Assembly: GCA_035771175.1 (NCBI GenBank)
Contig: CM069602.1
Location: forward strand, 11,411,501 to 11,475,500
DNA length: 64,000 bases
Source: Paratinospora sagittata
Lineage: Eukaryota; Streptophyta; Magnoliopsida; Ranunculales; Menispermaceae
Direction: 5' to 3'
How positions within the stretch are numbered: position 1 is the first letter of the stretch; each line of letters begins with the position of its first letter. A program made the translations under genes and the position numbers. The notes under the pieces are model-generated. The model searched no databases, was not told the DNA's origin, and saw only the letters and a list, made by a program, of their open reading frames with translations. Shown here piece by piece: positions 1 through 11,300 of this stretch.

Positions 1-107
1 CGATAGGACAATATTATGTGGTACTATGGCTAGGCGTTCGCCCCGAGGGGGTGCGCCCGTACCTGGGTAGGGGGCACGCTGTGCAACCTAGGGTGTGACA
101 ATATCCA
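1..107 (+). repeat. Partial SINE-like tail module, cut by window edge
   Basis: This GC-rich stretch (starting with a CAATATTATGTGGTAC-type motif and ending in GGGTGTGACA) is a near-identical copy of 3850-3950 and the inverse of 3002-3095. It is the tail module of the tRNA-headed repeats clustered at 1926-3950. The rest lies outside the window. Confidence 0.75.
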
Positions 108-339
108 TAACATATATGGAATCCGAATGATATTTCCTCAACATATTATGGATACCTATCAACTGTGACAGTAGAACAAATCGGTAAGCCAATGGACCTA
201 TCCTATCAAGGATCTCTACTGGTCCAACAAATCGCGGTACGAGCTTTCCTTTCATCCCAATCTCATTTGGCCTTTATGTGGTAAGACCCTTAACAAAACT
301 GAGTCAGCCACAATAAATTTCAAGGCCGATATACCAACC

Positions 340-1925
340 TTGTGTAATTAATAATATCCATACGTTGAAGTACGCGTATACCGAGATGTAGAATACACGT
401 ATAAGCCATTTAAAGTCATGTGTACATGTGTCAAATGAACTTGAAAATGTCAAAAATGAGTTCAGAATGTGATTTTAAATAGAAATTGATTTACAACACG
501 TGTATGTCTCATGTGGATTGAGTGTATAGAAGAAGAAGAAGAGGAATGAAGTAAGAAAAAATAAAATAAAAATACATTATTGTTCATTTGCGGGTACTGT
601 TTACCGAACAGTATCGTGAACAGTACTCGCATGAAAACAAAATAAAAATAAAAAAGAAATGAAAAGAAGTTGCAATAAGCAGAGAGAAAACGTACGAAGA
701 AGAACCGAGAAGAAAGGAAGAGAAAAAGAAGGGAGAACGGGCGATTCACGCGAAATCGGGACTTGTGGTAAGTGATTTTCACTATATTTCTTCGTGAAAT
801 TACTATCTAAGCTAAATGTAACGATTATAGCGGAGTAATTTTAGCTATGGGAGCTGTTTTACAGCGTTTTTAAAAATTGGGGTTTTGACCCAACGTGAAT
901 GAAAATCCGCTAAGAAAGATGAAAAACACTCCCTAGACTATAAAAACCTCGAATATGTGATTAGATTTCATTTAGTTGTTCATTTGAAACTTTTATGGCT
1001 GTTGGAAGTTAGAGTGTATATTGGAGACCTGTTGAATCATAAACCCGATGAAACGCCAGTTTAAGGCTATAGAATGGTAGAAGGCACTGTTGCGAGTGCA
1101 TCGATGCTAATTTCATGATTTTTGGGATCGTTTGACAATTTTAGTAACAATTTACATCTTTCGAATGAATAGTGACGACATGAACAGTGATGTAAATAGT
1201 AGTATGATGTGAACAGTGAGTTGAAATGGTGATTCTCATGATAATCTATGGTTCATTTTAGTGTTTACATTGAGAGCTTAAGTGCATGGATAAATGCTCT
1301 TGCAGACGCATTTTGATGGACGTTTATTGTTGCTCGATTTGACTTAGAAACCCCGTGTAACCACTGTGAGTATAGTTTTCTTGATTTGGTTTTTGTATGG
1401 CATTGTACACATATAAACTGTTTGATTGTATGCATGTTTATGTAATGCATTGAGTTTTAGTGATCATGCAAACTGATTTTAGAAATTGGAGCTTATAATA
1501 ATGTCATTTCGTTAGGAATTAGACCCGGATGAGGTTTTGCGAGTCCTCATTGTCAGTAGGTCTGTCCTAACAAGGGTTGCGATCCTTGAAATGACCGTGA
1601 ATTGGGTAATGAGAGAGAGATGGTAAAATAGTTATGAATGAGCATCAACTATATATTGTGTGCACGTATATTATTTTGATGAATGGTGCATATGTGCTTT
1701 TGAAATGTTTTAAATCGATTTGATATGCCATGTTTCCTAAAATGCATGCGATTGTCATGTCAAGAATTATATTCACGGAGCTGTTGTTTGCTCACTCCAT
1801 TTCCTCCAATATTTCAGGTATTGAGTCGAAGGGAAAAGGAAAAATCCGTGAGTGATAATCACGTGAGTCGTATGTGTATGTATGCTTGGAGGATATAGGT
1901 TATATGTTTACATAAGGCCTTTTTG
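340..1925 (+). repeat. Gypsy-type LTR (decayed), + orientation
   Basis: No gene is visible. The stretch resembles the solo LTR at 59605-61346 in layout: an ACGTATA-rich start, a middle section, then a block near its end reading GGAGCTGTTGTTTGCTCAC, a pyrimidine run, TTTCAGG and an A/G-rich run (1772-1842). The same block occurs in the LTRs at 4461-4530, 5812-5882 (minus) and 61109-61178. The right end is broken by SINE-like repeats from about 1926. The left boundary is approximate. Family assignment to Ty3/gypsy rests on the related LTR that borders a gag fragment and a tRNA-Met type primer-binding site. Confidence 0.5.
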
Positions 1926-2193
1926 TCACACCCCAGTACACAGCACACCGCAGTGTCTAGTACCCCGGGATGTGATGAGTACCTCATACCGAGCGTACCC
2001 CAGCCGTTATATACCACATAATATTGTCACATCCCAGTACACAGCCCACCTCAGTGTCTAGTACCCCCGGGATCATTTGTCCACACTATTCACTGATGAA
2101 TAGTGCAAGACCTCCCCCAGATTCGAACTCACAACCTCATAAGGTTTGATTTCGCAATCTGAGTAGCCACTGAACCATTGGCTCAGTGTAAAA
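1926..2193 (-). mobile_element. tRNA-derived SINE-like element, minus strand
   Basis: Read on the minus strand the element begins with a tRNA-like head. A box A-like TGGTTCAGTGG is followed about 45 bp later by a box B-like GAGTTCGAATCTGGGGG. A CACTATTCAT-type palindromic segment follows, then two tail modules that each end in GTGACA (boundaries near 2030 and 1928). The two tail modules are diverged duplicates of each other. No clear target duplication was found. Confidence 0.6.
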
Positions 2194-2199
2194 TTAGCA

Positions 2200-3001
2200 A
2201 TATGGCCTATGTATGAAAATTTCCAGATTTGGGGCTTTTGATGCTCTTGATATAAAATCTGAAAAATTATGCAATGTAGGTCTAATTGGACATGATTATG
2301 GTTGTTTGATGATTGAATTCAGTGGGTTATCATAATGGACACCCTAAGGTTGACAAATTTTGATCTAGGCTAAGTATTTGACATTTTTCATATACTTTGG
2401 CAATTTTGCATGTAATTTGGGGATTTTGCCTAAATTGAGACTTTTCACCCAAAGCAAGTCAATTTATGAAATTAACTTGGGGATTGTTTAATTGGACCCA
2501 AATTGAGTAGAATCATGGGTTTAAAATGTTAGAACCTATGTTAAATTGATATGACTTAGTTCATTTTGACCTTATGTTTTATATTGGCCTAATTGGGGGT
2601 TTTCACCAAGACTTAGTCAATTGATGAAATTGACTTGATGTATAGTCCAATTGACCCTAATTATAATTGAATTTCATGTATATTAGTGGTTGGATCATGG
2701 GATCACCCTATTACATTCAATTTAGGTCAATCTTAGTTTAATTGAGTCTAAGTGATCAAGTAGGGCAATATGGAAATTGGCTCAAGGGGGTAATCAATTT
2801 AGAATCTAATTGACTTTAGATTGGGTTTGAACATGGGGTTTTGACACACTTTATGACTGATTTTCAGTTGTGTGAACCATGTTACTTCCAGGTCTTGTGA
2901 TTGATCTTGAACCCGTTTAGTCAATTTGAGAGTTTTGGCGATTGGATTGGCTAGACTTAGCCAATCAAGAGTGAGTGTTCTTTTACTTTTGGATTATTTA
3001 T
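2200..3001 (+). repeat. Gypsy-type LTR, 5' part (+ orientation)
   Basis: This is the first part of a long LTR that resumes at 3951 after a palindromic insertion. It aligns by eye, in reverse complement, with about 6300-6900. Shared landmarks are GATTGGCTAGACTTAGCCAATC just before the insertion point, the CAATATGG segment, and TGATTTTCAGTTGTGTGAA versus TGATTTTCAGTATTGTGTAA. The 5' start is lost near the preceding SINE. Confidence 0.65.
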
Positions 3002-3950
3002 GTCACACCCTGGGTTGCACAGCGTGCCCCCTACCCAGGTGTGGGCGCACCCCCTCGGGGCGGACGCCTAGCCATGGTACCACATAATATTGTCATATCG
3101 TCATGTAGCAACCCAACCGCAGCTGGTCTACATCGAAACGATTATTTGTCTGCCACTATTCATGAATAGTGCAGGGCCTCCCTAGGAATCGAACTCGAGA
3201 CCTCTTTTAAGGAGTCTAATTTTGCATTCCTAGTAACCACTGAGCGGGGCGCCAGCCACACCATTATGGATCTATAATATTGTCACATCTCAGTACACAG
3301 CCCGCCACTGTGTCTAGTACCCCCGAGATCATTTATCCTTACTATTCACTCATGAATAGTAAAGGGCCTCCCCCAAGTTCGAACTCGCAACTTCTACTCA
3401 TAAGGTTAGATTTCGCAACTTGAGTAGCCACTGAACCATTATCACTGAACCAATGGTTCAGTGGCTACTCAAGTTGCGAAATCTAACCTTATGAGTAGAG
3501 GTTGCGAGTTCGAACTTGGGGGAGGCCTTTTACTATTCATGAGTGAATAGTAAGGATAAATGATCTCGGGGTACTAGACGCAGTGGCGGGCTGTGTACTG
3601 AGATGTGACAATATTATGAATCCATAATGGCGTGGCTGGCGCCCCGGAGGGGGTGCGCCCGCGTTCTGACTGTGGTCAGAGCGTGACAAAAAGGCCTTAT
3701 GTATTGGTTCAGTGGCTACTAGGAATGCGAAATTAGACTCCTTAAGGGAGGTCTCGAGTTCGATTCCTAGGGAGACCCTGCACTATTCATGAATAGTAGC
3801 AGACAAATAATCGTTTCGATGTAGACCAGCTGCGGTTGGGTTGCTACATGGCGATATGACAATATTATGTGGTACTATGGCTAGGCGTTCGCCCCGAGGG
3901 GGTGCGCCCACACCTGGGTAGGGGGCACGCTGTGCAACCCAGGGTGTGAC
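3002..3950. mobile_element. Palindromic cluster of tRNA-headed SINE-like modules
   Basis: The interval is one large imperfect palindrome centred near 3442. The outer arms (3002-3245 and 3704-3950) and inner arms (3285-3436 and 3450-3605) each carry a tRNA-like head, with box A TGGTTCAGTGG and a box B of GAGTTCGA type. The heads point toward the centre on the left and away from it on the right. Tail modules end in GTGACA at both outer edges, and the segment CATAATATTGTCACAT recurs as a module junction. The right arm carries about 65 extra bases (3640-3705). The cluster interrupts an LTR: the sequence before 3002 and after 3950 is continuous in the inverted LTR copy near 6250-6330. Confidence 0.7.
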
Positions 3951-4882
3951 AATTTATATGTGGCATTGTATTATAGAAATGTTTAAAATGCTTATGTATT
4001 ATGGTATGTATGTTTTAATGTTTTCCATGAAATATATTTGAATATAATTCATTGGGATGACAATTCGGGTTGAGGCTCCTAGTTGGAATTCCCTTCTTGG
4101 GAATTCTTATAAGTCTAACAGCGATCCCAGTTGTGTACCCTGCAGAGGGTTTTGTGCCTTGTGTATGGGTAGGTTAGTTTAAACTAATCCTACGTGTTGC
4201 ACGACCCCATAAACCCTATTAGAATACGATTATTGTGTGTGTGTTCGGGCGTTGTATGTCGCGCACCAGGCCTTGAAACCCTCATACTCAGGAGGTGTTA
4301 GGATTGCATGAGCATGACTACAAATGTTATGCATCGTCTTACGTATGACTTGATGCATTATGTTAGCATGTATGTAATATATTTCGTCATCATGATATTT
4401 CAATGATTTATGATCTTACCATGTTTTATAAATGCACGTATATGCCACTTGTAAATAACATTCACTGAGCTGGCTGTAGCTCACACCTCACCATCTTCTT
4501 TCAGGATCTGATAGAAAAGGAAAAGGGAAGGCTTGACTGCGGAGCGTCCCTTATTTTTGTTTCATGTAGGTGTTGTACATTTAGTTTTGTATTTTGATAA
4601 TTATGTACATGATAACACCTAGTAATTGTATATTTAACACATAGTTGGGATGTGTTGGGTTTTGTATCATTTTGAAGACTCTGGAATTTTATATTTGGTA
4701 ATTTGGAGAAGTAATATTTTATTTCATTATGATCATGTTAGTTGGTTGTTAAGAGGTACTTTTATTTCTTTTTGGGGATTCGTATATGTATTTTAGGCTG
4801 ACGGGACGTCGGGTGTACCGACGGAGGGTACACTCGAAGGTTCCCGTGCCGGTCATGACGTCACATAGAGTGGGTCGTGACA
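3951..4882 (+). repeat. Gypsy-type LTR, 3' part (+ orientation)
   Basis: This continues the LTR begun at 2200. It contains the conserved block (CACTGAGCTGGCTGTAGCTC, TTTCAGG, then an A/G-rich run) at 4461-4530 and ends GGGTCGTGACA at 4882. That end matches in reverse the TGTCACGACCC at 5458. Immediately right of the end lies an antisense gag fragment, so the LTR's U5 end abuts gag with no PBS between. Confidence 0.65.
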
Positions 4883-5335
4883 TGAAGAGTGTCAAGCGGT
4901 TAAACTCCTGCTTGTACTCCCTCACTGACCGACTGCCCTGGGTCAGGTGCATGAACTCGATCCTCTTCTGATCTCGCTCTGACCTTGGGTAGAACTCCTC
5001 ATAAAAAAGCTCTTTAAACCTTGTCCAGGTCTGGATCTTGTCAACCATGCGGTCAAGCCTCAACCACCAATCATCAGCCATGTCGACAAGCTTGAACCTG
5101 GCCAACCTCCCTCTGTCGGCCTCAGAAGCCTGCATGTCACCGAAGATAATCTCTATCCTCCTGAGCCATCTCTTAGCTGTCTCAATTCAAATGCTAGCAA
5201 CCTCTGTCGGGCCTCTAATCCAGAAGGCCTTCATGACCCTCTCATATCTCTCTTCTAGGTCCATGGTTGATCTTGTATTCCCTCTCTTGTAAATATCACA
5301 AGTAAGGGAAAACTCGATCACGATCACCATTTATG
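4883..5335 (-). pseudogene. Ty3/gypsy gag fragment (Retrotrans_gag type)
   Basis: Minus-strand translation of about 4883-5280 gives a retrotransposon gag-like stretch. It has the typical aromatic motif AxDWWLRL, then an FKELFYEEFYP motif and REYKQEFNRLTLF, which are hallmarks of the Retrotrans_gag domain of plant Ty3/gypsy elements. The frame is broken upstream: a stop lies near 5185, inside the region that should read through to the gag start near 5260-5330. The fragment is cut at 4883 by the end of an oppositely oriented LTR, so protease, RT and integrase are absent here. Gag would package element RNA into particles; this copy cannot encode an intact protein. Confidence 0.75.
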
Positions 5336-5441
5336 AGAGTTGTTATCTTTAAGATAACTACTCATAATCATACCCATAAAAACAAATATAATATCATATA
5401 AGTCTTTTACTCATTTTAAGGTTTTTAAACCTAAAACACTA

Positions 5442-5453
5442 TCTCTGATACCA
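5442..5453 (-). other. Primer-binding site (initiator tRNA-Met type)
   Basis: On the minus strand TGGTATCAGAGA lies four bases after the LTR end (…GTGACA). It matches the 3' end complement of plant initiator tRNA-Met used by many gypsy and copia elements. It sits in the expected order LTR, PBS, gag on the minus strand and fixes the orientation of the 5458-7430 LTR. Confidence 0.8.
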
Positions 5454-5457
5454 AAGT

Positions 5458-7430
5458 TGTCACGACCCACTATCTGTGAAGTTATGATCAGCACGAAACC
5501 CCGAGTATATCCTCCATCGATATACACGACATCCCGACAAGCCTTCTAACCACATACCACAATCCCAAAAACAACATCAAACACATAGACATAAATAAGA
5601 TCATCAATATAATACATACCCAAAATGACAACCAGAAAATTTCTCAAAGTCCATAATGTTCAAAAGTACAAAATTATACATAACCACAAATACAAACTCA
5701 TCTAAATGTGAAGTATAAACATTATATGTTATTTAGTACAATTTATCAAAATACAAATAAACCTCCTAACACCTACATCACAAAGGTACGGGAAACGCTC
5801 TACAACTAAACTTTCCCTTTCTCCTTCTTATTCGATCCTGAAAAGATAAGGATGAGGAGTGAGCTACAACAAGGTCAGTGAATGTCCTCTACAAGTGGCA
5901 ACATATATATGCATATAAATAAAAAATTGCAAGATCATTAAAAATAATTTAAATAGCATGGTGATACACAAGATTACATACATGCAAAATATAATGTATC
6001 ATGTTATAACCAAGATAATGCATATCATTTTATAAACATGCACATGCAATCTTAGACATCTCCTGAGTAAGTGTCAATCCAAAGGCCGGAGTGCGCGACA
6101 CCCCTTGCTCGATCGACCTCAATGGAATTCCCTAAAAGAGAATCCCATGTTAGGAGATCCAACCCACATCGCTTTTTCAACTGACTATGCTCAAATACAT
6201 TTCATGAACCATTAAATCATGCATACTACATTAGATAGGCATTTAAAGACTTATTTATACTATGATGCCACATATAAAAATCACAAGTAAAGAAAACACT
6301 CACAACTTGATTGGCTAGACTTAGCCAATCTAATTTCAACCACAAGAAAGCACTAAATGTCACAATCACCCCAATGCACCTCAATCCTTAATTGGCCTAT
6401 TTGAGTTACTTAGATCATTCACAAATCCCTGCAAACGATATGATTTACACAATACTGAAAATCAGTCTAAAGTGTGCCAAACAACCATGTTTAAACCCAA
6501 CTACATAGCCAATTAAGATTCTAAAATGGTCATACCCATGAGCTAATCCCATATTGCTCAATTCAACCATTTAATACCAAATTAACTCACATTCAACCCA
6601 GTTGAATGCAATTGGTTGATCCAACAACTATAATACAAGACATTCAATCATAAATAGGGTTAATTAGACTATTTGCCAAGTCAATTTCATCAATTGACCA
6701 AGTCTAGGTCAAAATCCCCAAATTTGGGCAAATCCCTAAATTCATTGAAATTTCTCAAATCACATGGCCTAGGCCAAAATTACACTAAGTCGCCATGTTC
6801 AGCCACGCAAAATATTGATCTGGCATTATGGGTTTATCAACAATGCCCACTAGGTCAACATAGTTGACATGCAAGGCTTGTTCTCAACCTTAGGTCAATG
6901 AACTAAGCAAGGGCCATTTGTACTAAATCTTATGTTTTCACCATGAAAATCTCTAACAAAATACATGGATTAGTTTTTAGTGTCCATAAGCCTAACATAG
7001 ATGACATGAAAGCCATTTGAAAAAGTCTAAGGCCATGAACCAAGTGTAGGTCTATTTACAAAGGGTTCCACCAAATCCAAGCGAGAAATTGAGAAAAATG
7101 GTATCAATGGCCTCCATTCAACACTAGGGTTCATAAAAACATACATGCAAAGGAACCCTAGATTTGGAACACCCTCAACTGAAAACCCATGGCATTGCTT
7201 AGGTCCAAATACAACTCACATGCTTAAACTAAAGAGATTAAATGAAGAAAACCAGGAAAATATGCAAACCTTAAGGATTTTTGAGCAAACATCACCAAAA
7301 CCCTAGCTTCCCTATTCTTTTCTCTTTTCCAGCTCTTTTCCCTCTTTTCTAAGTGAAAAATGAGCAAATGAGCAAATGAGCCGAAAGTTAGGTGCTAGTT
7401 GCTTAAATAGACAAGTTTGGTCCCACATGA
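5458..7430 (-). repeat. Gypsy-type LTR, minus orientation
   Basis: On the + strand the repeat opens TGTCACGACCC at 5458, next to the primer-binding site. It carries the conserved acceptor-like block in reverse (5812-5882) and the inverse of GATTGGCTAGACTTAGCC near 6310. Reverse-complement similarity to 2200-3001 plus 3951-4882 is clear by eye but diverged. The outer end, near 7430, is approximate because no matching terminus was fixed. No gene is seen inside. Confidence 0.6.
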
Positions 7431-8398
7431 AAAAACGACTTATAAAAAATTTGAACAGTTAAGATTTTAATTTGGTGAGTAGTTTGCAAGAAATTGATTA
7501 TCTAAGTGCGCAAGTAATTGCAACAGGAAAATCTTCCCTTACAGGTTCAAGGTGCCTAGCTCGTGAGCAGACAACTTGGCACAGTTCCAACTGAATACGT
7601 TCCATCCACATCACCACTTTCTGATGTTAGTTACACCGACATTTGATGGGTCAACCTTTTCTTTAATAATTGGTTTTCATTCCTCCGTGTGTAAGGACTC
7701 ACACATTCATGCGAGGTGTTTAGTCTGGTGGCCTATTGCTAGTGAGTTCAACTCTAAATATTAGTCTACATCAACTATTTATCTTTTCAAGCTAAGACAC
7801 ATAGAAAACTTCACCACCTCACACTAGCAAAAAATCTTTTTTTTTTTAAACTTTTATTACAAGGTAATTTTTACTAAAAATAAAAGCAAAACCCCCTGTA
7901 CTTATTTTTATGACACATTTTAGGTGAGCACCTACAAATTTGATGACCTAATTTAATAATTCGTAAAAGAGACAATATCTTATAATTTATGAAGCGGCTA
8001 AAATGAGCTTCAACCTATATAATATTTATAATAAATTTTGAGGTATATAATTAATCGGGGCTTTTCGTCCGGCCGCGGGTAAAAACTCATTTTGCACTCA
8101 ATGTAATTGCATTTTATGGTGATATTCTTTCGCAAACGTGTTCGTGCACCACGTGGCCGTTACTCGGTGCCAGGCGTCACAGAATCCATATCATACCCTG
8201 GCGCTTGATAGGGTATGGGAGGCTCCCGACCTTGATTTTGTTCCTTTTTTGTTTTTGTACTTTTGAATCATCGACCTTTTCCTTGGTCCTGTGAAACCCT
8301 AGAAAATCTAGCATCATCACCACCAACACACAACAACAAAGAAAAGCATCATCAACTTCTCTTTCGTCATCATCGTCTTCTCTGCTCTTCCCAAGAAC
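7431..8398 (+). promoter_or_regulatory. Upstream region and 5' leader of the PTB gene
   Basis: There is no gene in this stretch. It contains a G-box CACGTG at 8150-8155. An 8-bp inverted repeat, CATACCCT at 8192-8199 and AGGGTATG at 8210-8217, forms a short hairpin-capable site. A telo-box AAACCCTA lies at 8294-8301, about 100 bp before the start codon; this motif is common near starts of plant translation and growth genes. Leader sequence just before the ATG is CT-rich. The transcription start is not determined. Confidence 0.5.
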
Positions 8399-11300
8399 AT
8401 GTCTTCGTCTTCGGGGCAGCCTCAGTTCAGGTACACGCAGACGCCGTCGAAGGTGCTGCATCTTCGCAATCTTCCGTGGGAGTGCGCGGAGGAAGAGCTC
8501 GTCGAGCTTTGCAAGCCTTTTGGAAAGATCGTCAACACCAAATGCAACGTTGGTGCTAATCGCAATCAGGCCTTCGTTGAATTTGTGAGTTTATGCCCTT
8601 TTCACTCTCTTTTTTTTTTTGATTTATATTCTTAACTATGTATAAATTTCTGGATTGATCGAGCTCGAGCTTTTATGTTTCTCACTACGTTTGTTAAGAA
8701 GCTTTGGATTAGTTGCACAGGTCATCGTTAGGGTTATTAGATTCGAATAAGGAAAGTTTTGTTAGTGAATTTTTTTTTACAGACCGGTGGTTGAATACAC
8801 ACCTGCATCTAACATAGCTTGGCGTAGGGCATATTCAGGGAAGTTATTAATTTAGTTTAGATTGCGAATTTCGTATATGTCCGGATCATCTGTTTGCAAT
8901 TGAAAATGATGAACACACGGATAGCTGAACATGAGGTGAAGAGGTGGCTTCATGTTACTGTTTTTGTTTGTTTGGAGCCTTAGGAAAGTAATGTGTGTGT
9001 GTGTGTGTCCGTTGTAAACTTGACGCGTCACTTACAAATGGGGTGTGTTCTTGTTCTGTGATCATTCATTCCATGGTGATGGTGGTAATTTATTATTGTC
9101 GAGTTAGACATTTTAAGGTGCTTGACTTGACCATGTGTTCACCAAAGATTTCCCCGGGCTTTTTCTGGAGGATACTTGGCAGTTGAGGCCTTTGTTGAGT
9201 CATATATTTGCCCAAAGTAGGCACAAGAGTATCGTGGGTTGTTGTTGATGATGGGTAGAGGTGAAAACAGGTCAGGCCGGCCAGGTTTTGTCAAAAATCA
9301 ACCCGACCCGTAACTAAGCAGTACCCGACCGACCTGTCTAGACTTCAGGTTGGTCGGGTTAACCCAAACCAGATGAAAAATTTTAAAATTGTTTTATAAT
9401 GTTAAATACGAAACGTAGATAATTTAAAAAAAATATTTACTTTAGTTTTGATGGGTATGGGACGACTGCATCAGACATCCCAAGTTCCCAAAACAAAGTG
9501 TTTTGAGTGAAAAACTTGAGAGGGAGGAGGGGCTATTTATAAAAGAGTAACTCCTGTCCCCGTCTTTTTTCAATGTGGGACTAAAAGTTCATTTTCAATT
9601 TTAACTCTCAACTCTACCAAATGTTCTCTTATATTACAATAGTGTTTATCATTTTTTACATGTAACTATGTGACAAACATATAAATTCACAAACAAATGC
9701 GTAAAAGAATTGCTTAAATGTTTTCATAAAAAAAAAAAAAAGAATTGCTAAAATAAGTTTATTTCAAAAGTTTTAATCAAAGACTAGATTTTATAAGTTG
9801 TGATCATCCCTTAATGTTTTATTTTTATTATCATTATTACCCTAATTACATATGAAAAAACAATTAACCTATACAATGAAATGTGTTGTATGAGATTTGT
9901 TAAACATCTTTTATTTTTATAGTCAACTATAAGGCCGGTCAAATTAATATAAAGAGTATATATAGTACATATATTCCCCTTGCTAGTTAATTTGTTTTCA
10001 ATGTTTTTTTTTTCCAGAAATTTGTTTTCAATGTTTATTTAGTCTAATCTAATTGTCTAAAAGTTCAAAATTTTCATCATCCACATACATTTTTTATTTC
10101 AAATAAGAATCTAAGTAAAATGTCAGAATATATGATATATATCAACAAAATGTATAGACATTTTAGTAATTAAACTGTGAGATCAAAGCTAAACAACATA
10201 AAATTTGGGTGATCTTTTTTTTTTTTTGACAAGAAACATATTTATATATGTATAAGAAAAGAAAAAAGACCAAAGGACGAGCTGTCCCAGTGGAGTTACA
10301 GCCTGTCAAGAATATTGTTCCAATTCAGTAACCACTCCCCAAAGCTATACCCCATCGATAACTTACTAGAGCTGACCCATTCAGCAAACAAAATCAGGGT
10401 CTTCTCCTGTAGCCTAGTGTTACTACTAATACAATCATTAAAGATTCGGCTATTTCTTTCATCCCAAATACTCCACCAAATAGCAAACTAAAGACACACC
10501 CAATACCGCTTAATTTTGGTGTCCAACAGACTACTTGGAAAAACAAAAAAAGAGAAAATTTGGGGGAGTCAACCGCGAGCATTTCCGATGCCAACAAAAC
10601 CACAATTCCTTTACCCGTGCGCATGCCCCAAACACATGACCGACAGTTTCCTCATCCTTCCTGCAGAGGCAGCACCATGATGGTGATAGCACAGTATTAG
10701 GGAATTTCTTCTGTAAAAATCAGCACAATTAAGTCTCCCAAGAGCTTCAAACCATCCAAGAATCTGACTTTAAGTGGAACATGAGCCCTCCAGATAAGAG
10801 TAGCATGAGGAAAAGTGGGAGCATTGGTAGTTGAGTTTATGGAGAGGAAGAAAGATTTAGATGAGAAGTCCCCAGATGAATCCCCAATCCAACAGATTTT
10901 GTCCTCCACATTTTGGAACTGAACAGGGTGATCTTATTTTTTGAAGCAATGAATTTATCATTGGGTTTAAGATATATTATTTTTATACATACCTTCTATT
11001 GAAATAGAGTCAAAACCCAATATCTTAAGATTCTCAAATCTAATATATCTTATACAGCTATTCATTTGGATCATATGTCACCATATGCTAAACATATTTA
11101 GAGGAATTAAAGATATCGAAAGTGGATCACAATTCAAATATTAATTTATTTTGCCAGTTTATCTCCTAATTCACTCTAATTAATTAATTAAAAGGGCTAA
11201 AATGACATTTCTAGTACTGGACATTGCTATAAATGTTTTTATCAATCCACCATTGGATCATATTAAATTATGCACTAATATTTGATTCAGGTAATAGTAT

